A DNA stretch of 64,000 bases, from contig NW_026570339.1 of the NCBI RefSeq assembly GCF_019649055.1, positions 1 to 64,000 of the forward strand, written 5' to 3'. The position numbers and the translations under genes were made by a program. The notes under the pieces are model-generated. The model did not search any database and had not been told where the DNA came from. It was given only the letters and a program-made list of their open reading frames with translations. Below, in pieces: positions 1 to 28,676 of the stretch. This stretch comes from Paramacrobiotus metropolitanus (taxonomy: Eukaryota; Tardigrada; Eutardigrada; Parachela; Macrobiotidae). Position 1 is the first letter of the stretch; every line of letters begins with the position of its first letter.

Positions 1-250
1 GATGCGTCTTCAACGGGCAGCATCAGCAAGTGTTTCTTGTTCTCTGTCGAGAGGGCTTCCACTGACTTTTGCGCGCCTGATCAATCAGACATCGATCAGG
101 TCAGGTCAGGTCAGGTAATTGGTCAGGTCCGACATCGATCTTGTGCTCTTCGACTTGGAGGCTGAGCGCTCGATCTGATCCAATCCGTGCCGAGGACGTC
201 ACTGCCTTCCTCCACTGCCGTCCCACCAGTGAGTAAGCCAATCATGCGGA
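1..250. other. Intergenic sequence at left edge
   Basis: No gene is recognised here. Around positions 80-130 there is a short run of direct repeats of the pentamer CAGGT, and related ATCGATC words recur up to about position 180. The stretch lies past the 3' end of the WDFY3 gene and just before a LINE remnant. It could be distal 3' flank, or the 5' side of the LINE insertion. Confidence 0.4.
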
Positions 251-900
251 AGACGGACGGTCTGGGTGAAACGTGCATCTCAACGCATCAAACTGTACGC
301 ATTTGGCCAGTCTCATCTGGGCTACATCTGTTCCGTTTTACTGTTTCTTTGCGCGGCGCTGTCTGCGCGAGAAATTAGCCATAATTGCACACCGCAGTGC
401 CGTTCGAGCAATCGCCAGTTACTGCTACTCGAGGATCGGACTCCCGTAACGACGCTAATTATAACGAACCGAACCGGCTCGGAATAATCCGGCTCTTCAC
501 CGGATGGAAGCACCAGGAAGCCGCTTGGCACAACCAGATCAGACATCCTGCGCTATTCCATGTCCCAAGGTACATCACGCAAATGATTGTGCACAAGAAG
601 CTCAACAGCTAACGGCGCGCTACCCGCCCGACCATCCAAACACATGCGCATGCAGCTTGAATAAACTCTTGAACAAAACTTATTCTTCTGCAAGTGATGT
701 TCTCAGCCTACACTCTCTGTCGTGTTTTAAAGCCGCTCTGTTTTCCGCCTGCTTTCTCTAACATTTCCATTAGTTTTAATCCCATGCTAGACTGTCACCT
801 AGCCGGCAATGGGCTAGCAAGTACCTGCTCTGACTATGATTCAATTATTCATTCCCAAATTTTACCTGACCAACGCGAATTAATAATAAATATTTATTGA
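250..900 (+). mobile_element. LINE (non-LTR retrotransposon) 3' fragment, copy 1
   Basis: This segment aligns by eye with the end of the LINE at 11.56-12.70 kb. Shared stretches include the CCAGTCTCATCTGG block (about 309 here, 12090 there), the GCAATCGCCAGTTAC-like block, and the block around 500-600 that encodes W-K-H-Q-E-A-type residues followed by P-R-Y-x-T-x-M. It ends in a non-coding tail and an A/T-rich terminus (AATAATAAATATTTATTG near 885-899), as LINE 3' ends do. All frames are broken and the RT core is absent, so it is a dead 5'-truncated copy. It sits about 350 bp downstream of the WDFY3 stop codon, in the opposite orientation. Confidence 0.75.
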
Positions 901-1254
901 GTGCAACTTACAGTGGCATGAACCGCGGTGTGTAACAACGACAAGAGAAAAAACAGCATAAAATGAATATCAACGGACTGGACACCGGGCAAGAAGACCC
1001 AACCGATGATTAACGACAACAAGCAACGCGCACACTCACTCACCGGACACAAGACAGCGCAGAAAACGAAGCCCCGCTGAGAAATCACTGAGATCGCCAC
1101 GAAATCAAGACCCATCAACATCATCCAACTGAGCCACAATTATAATTACAATTAATTATAATTTCTCCAAAATTCCCACTAATATATCGCCGTTGAGCCG
1201 GGCGCAGAATAATTACAATTTCATCCGGAAATTCCCGATAATTCCCGTTGTGGA
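901..1254. other. Probable 3' UTR / flank of WDFY3
   Basis: This AC-rich then AT-rich sequence lies directly after the WDFY3 stop on the minus strand. I searched it on that strand for the paired CxxC and R-R-H-H-C-R motifs of a FYVE finger and found none. A minus-strand AATAAATATTTATTA at about 884-898 could serve as poly(A) signal, although it lies in the LINE tail. Confidence 0.4.
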
Positions 1255-16868
<15,614 letters not shown>

Positions 16869-18251
16869 CCTTAACAACGCCGAAACATTGTTCCAAACAG
16901 GGAATGCGCGATTCGGGAATGACGGGAAGATTGTCCAGAAAACAGGGATCAATCGATAAATGCCAATCAACAAGGGGAAAACAGCTGCCCCCGGCCAAAC
17001 ACAAGCTGAACACACAATTTGGCTGTATGAGCCTGATTAACCCATTACTGCTCCTTGGATGCTTTCTCCGCAATTTCCGCCGAACCCCACGTCACATCAC
17101 GACAGCGGCTAATGCGCGTCAAGACGGGCTACTTGTGCGCCTGTTACGCGCGGGAAGAGTGGGTCCTGTGGGGAAGAGTCTATTAAAAAGTTGTGCTCAA
17201 CTTTTAGCCTTGAGACTTGACGAATGCGATTGAAGTTCAGGCGTGTTTGTGGCTGGCAGCGTGAAAACGCCACAGATCGATCGGCTGCGGAACCGAGTGC
17301 GGGCGTGCCGCGCTGAGGTTGGTTAAAAGGCGGTTAGTGGGCGGATACGTGGGGCGGTTGGGCTGGTGGCAGGTGTTCGTGTCGAGGCGGAGTAATTAGC
17401 GCTGCTAACGGAAGGACAGGCTGACACCGGAAGTGGATGGGATCAGGAGGATGCCTGGATAATTTGACGTCTGGCAGTCACTTCCTTCCCTCAGACACAA
17501 GGACACACCGCCACGCAAGAACGTAATTGCGTTTTCCCAGCTTTTCCACGGCGCGTCTGTGTTGTCGTACTGCAGACAATTAAGTACAGTACGAGTACGA
17601 AGTACAGTTAAATGCGCCGGAAGCGGCCGAATTCCATTGATTGCAATTCCATTAACAAAATGGAAGGACGCGTAGCGCCGTATCAGTGGGTGACGGCAGC
17701 GGAATTGGTATTCCCATGGCTGATGAGTGCACGACGCACGTGTTGTTTTTTTGGCCAGTCGATGCAACTCGCACTGCGCCAGTGAAACCTGAAATGTGTG
17801 TTGACATTTCTCATTTCTGCGCAACATTTGAACAACTCGCGTTGCTACAAGTTAGCAGCAGGCGCGGTAATTTCGCCCGATGGATTGGTGTTATTCATGG
17901 CGTCGCAGGTTGTTTGGATAACGAGCCAGTAAGTAGCAGTGTGAGTGTGGAGCTGGGCAAATCCGTGGAAGGAAACTTGCTACTTGCCTCGATCGAGGAT
18001 CCGCGCCATCTGTCATCCATCTGCAATCTTATCGATTGGCTCCTGGTCCGCTCCATCAACTGCCTCTCTTATTTCCTCGACACCGTTATTCTGTATCCGA
18101 AGGAATTGTTTATTCTGGGAAAGAGCGAGTGACTGGGATAAGCGGGAAGAAAAAGGGGAAGACGTCCCTGTTTACGCAGCTGTGTGTTGTTTTGGATGTT
18201 GTTGTTGTTTTGATTGGGGAGAGGACGTTTGAGCGTCCGTGGGTGCGGGGA
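16869..18251. promoter_or_regulatory. Divergent intergenic region between WDFY3 and CCDC85
   Basis: The start codons of WDFY3 (minus, 16868) and CCDC85 (plus, 18252) point away from each other across 1.38 kb, so both promoters and 5' UTRs must lie here unless upstream non-coding exons exist elsewhere. The sequence is of mixed composition with GC-rich patches around 17,240-17,380. I see no convincing TATA box or conserved motif. Open frames at 17,686-18,132 have no recognisable homology. Confidence 0.45.
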
Positions 18252-19907
<1,656 letters not shown>

Positions 19908-19976
19908 GGCGCACGACAAACACGCCCGCATTCCCCGCAATTCTCACCTGCATCCGGACGATGCAGCGGAAATAAA

Positions 19977-20643
19977 ACGACGGTGTGATATAGGTATTTA
20001 TTCGGCGGTTTTATTTTTTACCTGTCTTTTGGGCAGTCGAATTCGTACGGTTGTTTCTTCAACGTGTGTTAGTCGCGATGTGCAGCTTTTTGACGGTGCT
20101 AGTGTGCAACTGAATCTCTCGTTTTTTTTTACGTACAGTCTCATTTTTTGCTTGATACGGTTGGATTAATATGAATTATTGTAGAAATAATCCGGTATAA
20201 ATTCGTTGTGAATTTATTCAATAAAATTCGATATAATTAGTAATTAAATTTGCGGATGCAGTTAGTTGCAGTGGTATTTTTCAACCGGTCAAAAATACGT
20301 CATCACAAGTAGAAAAAACCCCGAGAGCTGCCGCGCGATGAAGTAATCAGTAATAGACATCTTTGGACTACGGAACGGGAGCAAAAAGAGACGTGCAGCG
20401 ACGCGACGGAGGCGCAGAATCAGAATTATTATTATCGGGTTAGTCATGATCATTTTAGTGAATTTGGGACAGGGACAGGCAGGCGGTTACGTGGATAACG
20501 CGGGGTGCACCGGCTAAACGTACGGGTCATGCAGGACGCGGGCGCCCGCGGGGGGTTAGTCGCCGTCACTCCATGCTGCAATCACAAACACACAAGGTTA
20601 ACCAAACGCTTTCGTCACATATATTGACTATATAAAAATTTAT
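19977..20643. other. Convergent intergenic region CCDC85 / SH3BGR
   Basis: The two flanking genes end towards each other across this 670-bp AT-rich stretch. It holds the 3' ends of both. No gene, repeat or transposon is seen. Confidence 0.45.
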
Positions 20644-21800
20644 TTAATCGTCGCCGCGCCCGGCGAAAATATCCTCCACGTCTTCCTCTTCCTCCTTCTT
20701 TTCTTCCTCTTCCTCCTTTTTCTCTTCCTCCTCTCGGCGTCCTTCACCACCGTCTCCGTGGATTTCTTCCGCGGCGCTTCCTCATCGCGCCCGGCGAAGG
20801 TGTCGTCCACTTCTTCCTCTTTTTCCTCCACTTCCGGTTCCTTTTTCTTGGGCGCATCCTCGTCTCGTCCCGCGAAAATGTCTTCCGCTTCTTCCTCAGC
20901 TTCCGGCTCGGGTGTCGCTTCCTTTTTCTTGACGGGAGCGTCGTCATCCCGCCCGGCAAAGATATCTTCCGCTTCTTCTGCTTCCGGTTCCGGCGCGGGT
21001 TTCTTCTTCGGGACGTCGTCATCCCGATCGGCGAAGATATCGTCCACTTCCTCCTCCGTCTCCTGTTTCTGCACTTTCTTCTTCGGGACGTCGTCGTCCC
21101 GGTTGGCAAAAATATCATCCACTTCTTCCTCTTCCGGTTCCTCTTTTTCTTCCTTTTTTTCTTGGGAGCGTCGTCATCACGATTTGCAAAAATGTCTTCC
21201 ACTTCTTCTTCCGGTTCGGGTTCCTCCTGTTTCTTCTTCTTGGGAGCGTCCTCATCCCGGTCAGCGAAAATATCGTCGACCTCCTCTTCCGGTTCCTCTT
21301 TTTTCTTCTTTTTCGGCGCATCGTCGTCCCGATCGGCGAAGATGTCTTCCACCGGCTCCTCTTCCTCCTCGGCGACGTCCTTGGAGTCCTGGCGTTTCCT
21401 TAGCGCCTTCCGCTTGGCGGTGGCCTCGTCGGCCTTGCCCAGTTCATCCCAGAAATCCACGACTTCGTCCTCTTCCTTCTCCTCGGTTTCCTCCCCTTCC
21501 GCCTCGGCGGGCGGTTGGGATTTCTTCCGCGGGGCGTCCTCGTCCCGGTCGGCGAAGATATCGTCCACCTCTTCCTCCTCTTCCTTCTTTTCCTCCTTTT
21601 TCTTCTTGGGTGCATCCTCGTCGCGGTCAGCGAAGATGTCCTCGACGTCCTCCTCGTCGTCCTTTTTCTCCTCCTCGTCCTTGTCCTCCTTTTTTGGGCT
21701 TCTTTTTTGGCGCGTCGTCGTCGCGGTCGGCGAAGATGTCGTCTACTTCCTCTTCCTCTATGTTCTCCTTATTTTCTTCCTTACCATTTTCATTTTCCTT
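20644..21800 (-). CDS. SH3BGR: SH3BGR exon 4: twelve D-I-F-A-D-R-D repeats
   Basis: The core motif is [V/E]-[D/E]-D-I-F-A-[D/N/G]-R-[D/G]-[D/E]-[D/E]-[A/V]-P-x-K-K, repeated about every 20 to 35 residues and interrupted once by a longer linker containing V-V-D-F-W-D-E-L-G-K-A-D. Copies change gradually: D-R-D in the first five, N-R-D in copies 6-7, G-R-D or G-R-G in copies 9-12. The last copy stops directly at R-G-D-D before TAA. Each copy sets an aromatic-aliphatic pair in an acidic patch before a Lys cluster, which looks like a short linear binding motif. Frame breaks: one extra A near 21690-21695, one missing A near 21154-21160, one missing base near 20730-20737. Confidence 0.85.
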
Positions 21801-24633
21801 CTGCAATGCATTGTATATGTATATACAAAATGTATATAATCGCCGATATATATATGAAAGGTCACTGAAAATGTATATATATACGATATACATAAAAAAG
21901 CATACATATATAGATATACTGATACATGACATCAATCACCGATATATATGAAAGGTCACTGAAAATGTATATATATACGATATTACATATTACATAAAAA
22001 GCATATATGCTGATACATGACACATCACCGGTACATACGAAAGGTCACTGAAAAATATATACGATGATATATAAAAAAGGTCACGCACTTCTCCGTTGAG
22101 GCCCTCCCCGGCGGCGGTGGCCGCAGCGGCGCCGCGTTCCTTCCGCTTCTTCGGCTTCTCCAACTGCAGGAACACCATGAGGTTGTCCATTTCGTTGGCT
22201 TCGTCGAAGGCATTGTAATCCTACGTTGCAAACAATTAAAAATACATAAACGTATACGTAAATGTATGAAAATACATGTACCAAAATGTATACAGACAAA
22301 TTACATATACGAGCGAATTAATCATTCAAAGTCAAAAACAGATTGTTATATACGTATACAAAATATATGTATCAGATGGAATAAGAAAAAGTAAAAAAAT
22401 ACAATGCGATGTACAAGAAAAAAACTACTAAAAAGAATGGAAAATAAATGCATCAAACATGATTGGAAAGGCGAAATTGTTTGGCGGGTTTAAGCGGGAC
22501 TTTTTTGGACGGACCCCGAGGAACTGCTCGTCGATGAAGATCTGCGGCGGCAGCGGCGGATGCCGTGGCGAGTGCTTGTTGGCGTGCTGGAGGAAAAAGT
22601 CCTTCTCCTGCTCGCTGCCGGGCGCCGTGATGTCGATTAAATCGTAGGGCACTTTGTGGCTGTCCAGCACCATCAGCAGCCGCTGCTGGTGCTTCCGCAC
22701 CTGCGATGGCATTCATTCCATTCATTACACAAGTACCGACGCTTCAACGGAGCATATAGATATAGTATGCACTTGTGCTTTTAATATTAGCGCACAATTA
22801 GTTCGCTATAACTGAGCGCGGAGTGACCGGAAGTGACAAGAGATACACTGTAGTACAGGGAAAGGCGTTTGTCCGTGTACCTGCTAACTGCAACAATACG
22901 TTGTTTATCGATAAGCGTCGTGTTGACACTTGACGTACACCGCTGTTGACACTCTTGTCTGTAAAGCGCTTAAATCAACACCGGCGCCGATAAGACACAT
23001 CGTGTAGTTTGTGCCGCTTCTCCCGTCGAAATTAATCCCGACGAATTGACGCGATGCGCAGCAGACAAAATCGTTGAGGTATCATAATTATACAGGTAAT
23101 AGAACTATTCCACACGTACTACTCATTAATATATATAGATATCAGGAATTACAGCAGCTGAACAAATATCCGGTGATTTTTACTGTACATGTACTGTACT
23201 GTACCTGTGGCTGCACGTATATACGTATATACGTAACGTACAGCAATATAAATTGTGCAATGGACGTGTGCTCGTTGAGGCGTAGAGTTACTGTATATGA
23301 TTACCTATTATTCACAATAATGCAGCAATAATGGAGGTACACTGGTGCTTTATTATGATTATCAAGCGCGGTGCTGTTTAGCAGTCTAATGCACTGCACT
23401 CCACTTCCGGTCGCGCTTGTGTGAGGCCCTGACATGCAAACGCAAAGCCGAGTACCAGCAACACGGATGCGCTGAAGGTTTTATTTTATTATTCTAATCG
23501 TAATATAGAAGTATGTACAAGTACTGCTCAAGGTTGCAGCTAGGAAAGTCGATCAGCTAATATATAGATATAGATATACAAATCCGTCGGCACTAATATA
23601 TTACACAGCGCAACGCAGTGCATGAAGATTTCCGGCTCAGTGTTTCTGTATACTCGTGCTGCACGCGTACAACAAGACAGACATCCTCGTAAACAAAACT
23701 GTTTATAACTTGCGGTCCGCTTCGATTCCTGACGCACGTTACGACACCACCCAAATCGCATCCCGTGATGTCGATGCATGATGGTGTTGCGTCGGGATAT
23801 ACAGATATTACATGTACGAGCATACACATAAAGCGTGAATTGCTTATAACTATTATAATACAGTAATAATACATATTACGGTATAGCACCGAGCACGTAC
23901 ATCCGTATTTTTTGATATGTCAGTTTGTATAGTTTTACAATACAGTATTCTAATGTTGATTAATTTTATGTACCGGTAGGTATACTGTGCTTGCAAGCGT
24001 GTACTCAACGTATTGTAAATGTAGATATTGTATGTAATATCAGCCGGTTTGACTGCTGTTCTAGTGGGTTGGTTAATCCAGCTGACCACGAGCTGTCGGC
24101 TGTTAGTGCGGGAAAGGCTGGCACGGTCGGCAGCGATGCTGACCGGAAGCTGACTAGCGTTTACAGGGTGACGACGATGGGAGATGCACGATCATCCCAT
24201 AGCGATTACGCAACACAACACGCGGTCATCGCAAGTGTTTATTAGCAAGTACAACGTAGCAAGATTCGGCGAGCAATGCAACCTGAGGAGCAAGCACAAG
24301 CGTACGCATACAGATAAGCGTGGGCAGGAAGCGCGGTGCAAGCTGCAGCAAGACTAATTTCAAGATGTTTCTGACCGTGAGATCTGGTCGGTAAAATGTA
24401 GGAAAATAAGGATTCTGATCTTCATAACACAACGTAACAACCAATAAACAGTAGAGAAAGGCAGTTAACACTCCTGCTGGTGGTACATGTAGTGTAATTT
24501 CTATTGCTACAATATAAGCAGTTTACTAAATGCATTAATATCTATATTCGGCGCAACTACATTCTACATATAAATATAGCCTGCTCACCTCTTTGCTGGA
24601 GGAGATACCCGATATATACACTTTAATCACCAT
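20644..24633 (-). CDS. SH3BGR: SH3BGR-like thioredoxin-fold protein with a 12-repeat acidic/basic tail (4 exons)
   Basis: Exons on the minus strand: 24633-24589, 22700-22515, 22220-22089, 21800-20644; all junctions are phase 0. Exon 1 encodes M-V-I-K-V-Y-I-S-G-I-S-S-S-K-E, the first strand of the SH3BGR fold. Exon 2 has the V-P-Y-D-L-I-D-I helix-strand, L-P-P-Q-I-F and the loop before D-Y. Exon 3 has D-Y-N-A-F-D-E-A-N-E and L-M-V-F-L-Q-L-E, ending the domain at about residue 105. The redox cysteine pair is absent, as in the family. The remaining 385 residues hold twelve copies of a motif close to V-D-D-I-F-A-D-R-D-D-D-A-P-K-K-K, spaced by Glu/Lys/Pro linkers. Known SH3BGR proteins have only a plain Glu-rich tail. 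Three one-base frame breaks in low-complexity sequence must be corrected to read through. Predicted length about 506 residues. Confidence 0.87.
21830..22080. repeat. Threefold AT-rich tandem repeat in SH3BGR intron 3
   Basis: A unit of about 90 bp, carrying ATATATGAAAGGTCACTGAAAATGTATATATA, appears at about 21843, 21939 and 22030, the last copy shortened. Each copy pairs AAAGGTCACTG with TATA runs. The array fills almost the whole 288-bp intron. Confidence 0.75.
22701..24028 (-). other. SH3BGR intron 1, 5'-distal part
   Basis: The first intron of SH3BGR runs from 24588 down to 22701 (1.89 kb), much longer than its neighbours. Besides the LTR-like repeat at 24029-24511, I see only unique AT-rich DNA with ATATAG/TATACG words. 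The intron's size comes partly from the inserted repeat. Confidence 0.5.
24029..24511 (+). repeat. 483-bp LTR-like repeat, copy 1, in SH3BGR intron 1
   Basis: The element starts TGTA and ends TACA, and is flanked on both sides by ATAT, which fits a 4-bp target duplication. A second, diverged copy lies inverted at 42343-42810 with the same termini. Shared internal blocks include GGTTGGTTAATCCA, GATGCTGACCGGAAGCTGACTA, GAGATGCACGATCATCCCAT and AAAATGTAGGAAAATAAGGAT. It has no open frame. Length, TG...CA ends and lack of coding fit a solo LTR; a non-autonomous DNA element is the alternative. Confidence 0.6.
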
Positions 24634-26202
24634 CCTCTTAATTTCGCTCGCGGTACACGTAACAGCATCGGAATACTACGTTTCAGTGTCGGCAAATATA
24701 CTGTAATATGATGTATAGATTCAAGAGAATCGGATAAGGAATCCCAATTATGTCCAGTGCGAGCAAAGACCACAGAGAAGATGCCCAATAACTGCTCACA
24801 GCGCAACTGCAAGCGGAAGTGCCATACACCCGCGCATGCACTGTGTCATGGCACTGCTTCGATTCCAGCACCCAGAAATGAACAGAACGAGTATAGCAGT
24901 ATTATCAAGCCAGGCCGGTTCTTAAGCTTCCGCTCTTCCTGATCACTGTCGCAACAATCACAAGCATATAGATATACGTAATGATGTATTTTATAAACAC
25001 ACGTCCGTGATTTCTTCCTAAGAACAATGGTTGCGCGTGCTGCACAGCACGATCCAGCCGTGTTTACTGCGAGTATAGCTGCATGTACTATGTAGTACCG
25101 TCGTGCCGTCGTGGAGCAGCGGAGCGTCGCCTCACCACCGCGTCAACCCCGCTCGCTGCAACTTCGCGCTGCCGGCTGCAGTGTGCTCAGCAGTTGTGCG
25201 TGCAATTTATAGTACAGCGTATACGATAAAATACAACCGGCGACGCCTCTTCACTCTGGCTGACTGCACTACTCTGTACGCGTCTGCGAGTAGCGAGCGG
25301 AGATATGGATTATCAATCGTTTTATGACTGTACTGTTCCGCTTGTATAAATACAGCAACCATCCCGCAGCACCGGCGACTGCCAAAATGCTGTTTAATTT
25401 GGACGCCAGCACTAGCACTCTAGCAGTCGCTCGTTTTTCAAGTTCACCGCAACGGCGATTGCCGTATAATACAATATATTGCCGATATACTGTACTGTAC
25501 GTATTTGTAGCTACATGCATGCACTATGTACCATACACCGATCGATAATTGACTCGGTTGGAAACACACAGCCCACCGCGGGCGCGGCTAACTGCCATGC
25601 GCCGGCAGTGCCCTTTATTCCACCTGCCAGATCAATTACAAATTCGCCGCTTACAGAATGTTCATTGCCTGACGTGGTCATGCATTCTACAAGCACTTTT
25701 CCTTCTTCTCCGATTAACTGCAAACGACGCACACACACTGGAAGAATGCAAGTCACTGAGTAATCTTTCTTTGCATTCACCAGGCCTACACTAACACACC
25801 AACCAAAGAAATCCATTCAAAATCCATCAAAAATTAAAATCTCCACAATAAAGCACAACACATAGCGGGACACTGACAGAAAATAAATTCCAAGAGAAGA
25901 CGACTGTACAGCTAAAACCACACTAAAAACCACCGAAGCCTTAACCGGCGAAAAACAGCCGAGGGCACCAATCAGCCCGGCAACCGGCGTCCATACAAGC
26001 CGGAAACCAAAGAAAACCAACCGGCAAAACTAACCAAAAAGACTGGATCCAGTGTCGTGTAGCCGCAGCCCGGCGGGCGGTCCGCGGGTGGGCGGAAGAG
26101 AAGAGAGAGATACCGACGCGCACGTTTTGGCCGAGGACGCAGCAGCAACCGGAAGACGCCGGACGAAAGCGTCCGTTCCGTTTAAACGGCGTCCTGTACG
26201 TT
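24634..26202. other. Intergenic region FOS / SH3BGR
   Basis: This 1.57-kb stretch contains the SH3BGR promoter side and the FOS 3' end. A short palindrome-rich region with repeated TACTGTAC words lies near 25,070-25,500. No gene is supported; the open frames here lack homology and biased composition. Confidence 0.4.
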
Positions 26203-28676
26203 TCACAGCGAGACCAGATTGTTGGGCGAGACGCTCTCGCCCAGGCCGCCGGCGTCCACCGGCCGCGGCGCCAGGGGCGACTTGCTGGAGGGCGTCTCCG
26301 TCGAGCAGCTGGGGATCAGCGGCGTCAGGCCCGTCGGCGTCAGACCTAACATAACCAACCAATTCAGCAATTATTGGCCAATTAAAGGAGCACTTGTCAA
26401 CTGACCGGTGGGCGTCAGTCCGCTGTGCTCAAAGTTGAAGATGAGTTTCGTCGGGCTGGGCGTGGGCATGGCCAGGTCCAGCAGGCCCCCGCCCAGCTTC
26501 ACCGGCAGACTGGCCGGCCGCTGCGCGCCCCCGCCGCCCTTCTTCCCGGCGGGGGCCGTCGTGCCGCTGTCGGGGACGACGACGATGGCCGGCGGCGGCA
26601 TCGCCTCTTCCGGTGGCGGTTGAACTGGAGCTTGTGCTGGCGGCGCCGCTTCCGGCTCCGTCTCCTCCATCTCCACGTCGGCCACCACGACGGCAGGCGG
26701 CGGCAGCTCGAACTCCTTCGAGCACACTTGCCGGTGCGCTTGTAGAAGATACTCCATCTCCTCCTTCTCCGCCTGCATCTTCTCGATCTCCGCGCGGATC
26801 GCCGCGCCCTGCTCCTCTAATCCTTCCACTTCCTGCAAAAATACATCCAAATAATTAAAAACGTCGACACATGACACAGTAATATATTCAATTAAAATCA
26901 CACACCAAAATAATTCAATGGAATAAAATCAACTGAAATTATTTCCCAAGTCGGAAGTGCCGAAGCCTACCTCGACAAGTACATTGGTGTGATCCATGCG
27001 CCGTTTGCGGCATCGTGCCGCCGCCTGTTTATTCCGTTCGCGACGGACTTTGCGCCGTTCCTCTTCTTCCGGCGTCAACTACAATCAGCCCAATTAAATT
27101 TCGGTTGAAATGCCAATACACAAATAAGTATTATAGCCGTGAAAATTCTGATAGCAGCAATTAATAAACGCTAGTAATGTGAAAACTGCGTACCGTGTCG
27201 CCGTGCCAACCGCCCAGTTACCGCAGCACAATTAACTACGTAGAAATCTATAAGGCGTGTCGCTGTGCCAACCGCCCGCCGCTACCGTACACCGTGCCTA
27301 CCTTTTCATCGCGAGCAGCGCGTCGTCCGCCGCCGCGGCCCTTGCCGCCCGTGGTGCTGCCGCTGCCCGAGGGCCCGGGGGATTCGGATTGCTGGTGGCT
27401 CATGAGCAGCGTGCCGTTGGCCATGCGCTGGCCGGCGGGGAAGAGCAGCCCCCCCTCAGGGGCGCCGGGGGCGCTGGTCGTCAGCAGCAGGCGCGTCCCG
27501 GGCTGGCCCTGCAGATTCTGGAGATTCTGCAGCTGCAGCGTCACGCCCGGCTCCTGTTTGATGTGGCTGGCTCCGGAGGAGGTGGGCACGCCGGACTGCA
27601 GCAAGAAGGTGGGGATGACGTTGTTGGGCAGGGAGCTGGTGTGGATCAACTGGCCGCCGCTGACTGCTGTGCCGTTAACGTTGACGTTGCCTGCGTTGAC
27701 ATACTGCGCCTGACTGAAGGCCGCCGTGGATGTGTACACGGGATTGGGATTGCCTCCCGGTTGGAGCATCTGCAACACGGCACACTGGTTATCGATTGTT
27801 TCGGGCGATGATTCAACCATCTCAACCAGCCGCCGCGGCGCAGCGGGATCAACATCAAATCATCACTGGCTAGCGCGGGTGGGCTGGCTTTCCATGTGAT
27901 GCACAATCTAACTGCTTACGCTAACTGCCCTGTATCTCACACATTACACTGAACTGCTAGAACAGAATTGCAACAAGTAGCGCACTAATTATACCCTGAT
28001 TGCGCGTATGCCAATGTATTCCTGTTATGCAACACACTACTCTAACGGATCGGTACAGAGAACGCAGCGGCTCAGCCTAGTTGTAAACAGAAAGCAGGCA
28101 CTGGTAACGCACGGAATAGTCATCGGATACGTACGATCAAAGCGGGATGGGAATCAGGGAAGACTGGCGATTTTTACCTCCCGGATAAATCAATAAAATA
28201 GGATGGTTCTTCAGCGGTATGGACGCTCTTTGTGGTTCACAGACGATGAACAAGACAAAGCTAAGGGAGACCCACAGACAGAAATGGAAATCCGTGATTC
28301 ACGCACTCATTCATCGCGCACATCCGACAGCGTGCTGCGATGAGTCATCACCGACCAGACGGAGCCGACAACCGACGCCGTCGCGGCCTGAACCGGCACC
28401 GCGCTGTTTTCTTGAATCGGGTGTCCGTAGATCGGTAGAGAATAATTTCTACCCTAGATATTTTTTCCTACATGTACATAATAAAAATCTAAATTTTATT
28501 TATGATCTTACGTAGAATCCGCCGTGCGCTGGCGTCATCGGCGTCACCGGCTCGAAATCGTAGTTAACGGTCCGGACCGGTCCGTTGGCGGTCTTACTGG
28601 CCAAATGGCAGAGAATGTGCGCCGCTTCGGTGTGGCGCTGATTGTGCGCCGAACTGGCGCCGGCTCGTTTGGCCAT
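26203..28676 (-). CDS. FOS: FOS / kayak bZIP transcription factor (5 exons)
   Basis: Exons on the minus strand: 28676-28512, 27769-27302, 27078-26971, 26832-26406, 26345-26203; phases agree and give 436 residues. Exon 1 encodes the N-terminus ending H-G-G-F-Y. Exon 2 is Gln/Gly/Ser-rich with an I-K-Q-E-P motif. Exon 3 holds the whole basic region L-T-P-E-E-E-E-R-R and [16 protein letters not shown]. The redox cysteine is present, and one change from the usual Fos basic region is Q for L after N-K. Exon 4 starts the leucine zipper, whose heptads are weak in leucine (L, I, I, M, M), and closes with L-L-Q-A-H-R-Q-V-C, a Fos signature. The C-terminus repeats G-L-T-P-T and ends S-P-N-N-L-V-S-L, like the Fra C-terminus. 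It should bind AP-1 sites as a dimer with Jun. Confidence 0.93.
28341..28347. promoter_or_regulatory. Consensus AP-1 site TGAGTCA in FOS intron 1
   Basis: A perfect TGAGTCA heptamer lies in the first intron of FOS. A second copy lies upstream at 29149-29155. Fos genes in other animals are autoregulated through AP-1 sites, so this placement is suggestive. A 7-mer also occurs by chance in a few kilobases. Confidence 0.3.

Noticed and set aside
20758-21951. Long Ser-rich open frame (397 codons) on the plus strand
   Set aside because: It is the antisense shadow of the SH3BGR repeat exon; the Ser/Phe pattern mirrors the repeated motif, and it runs into intronic AT-rich DNA.
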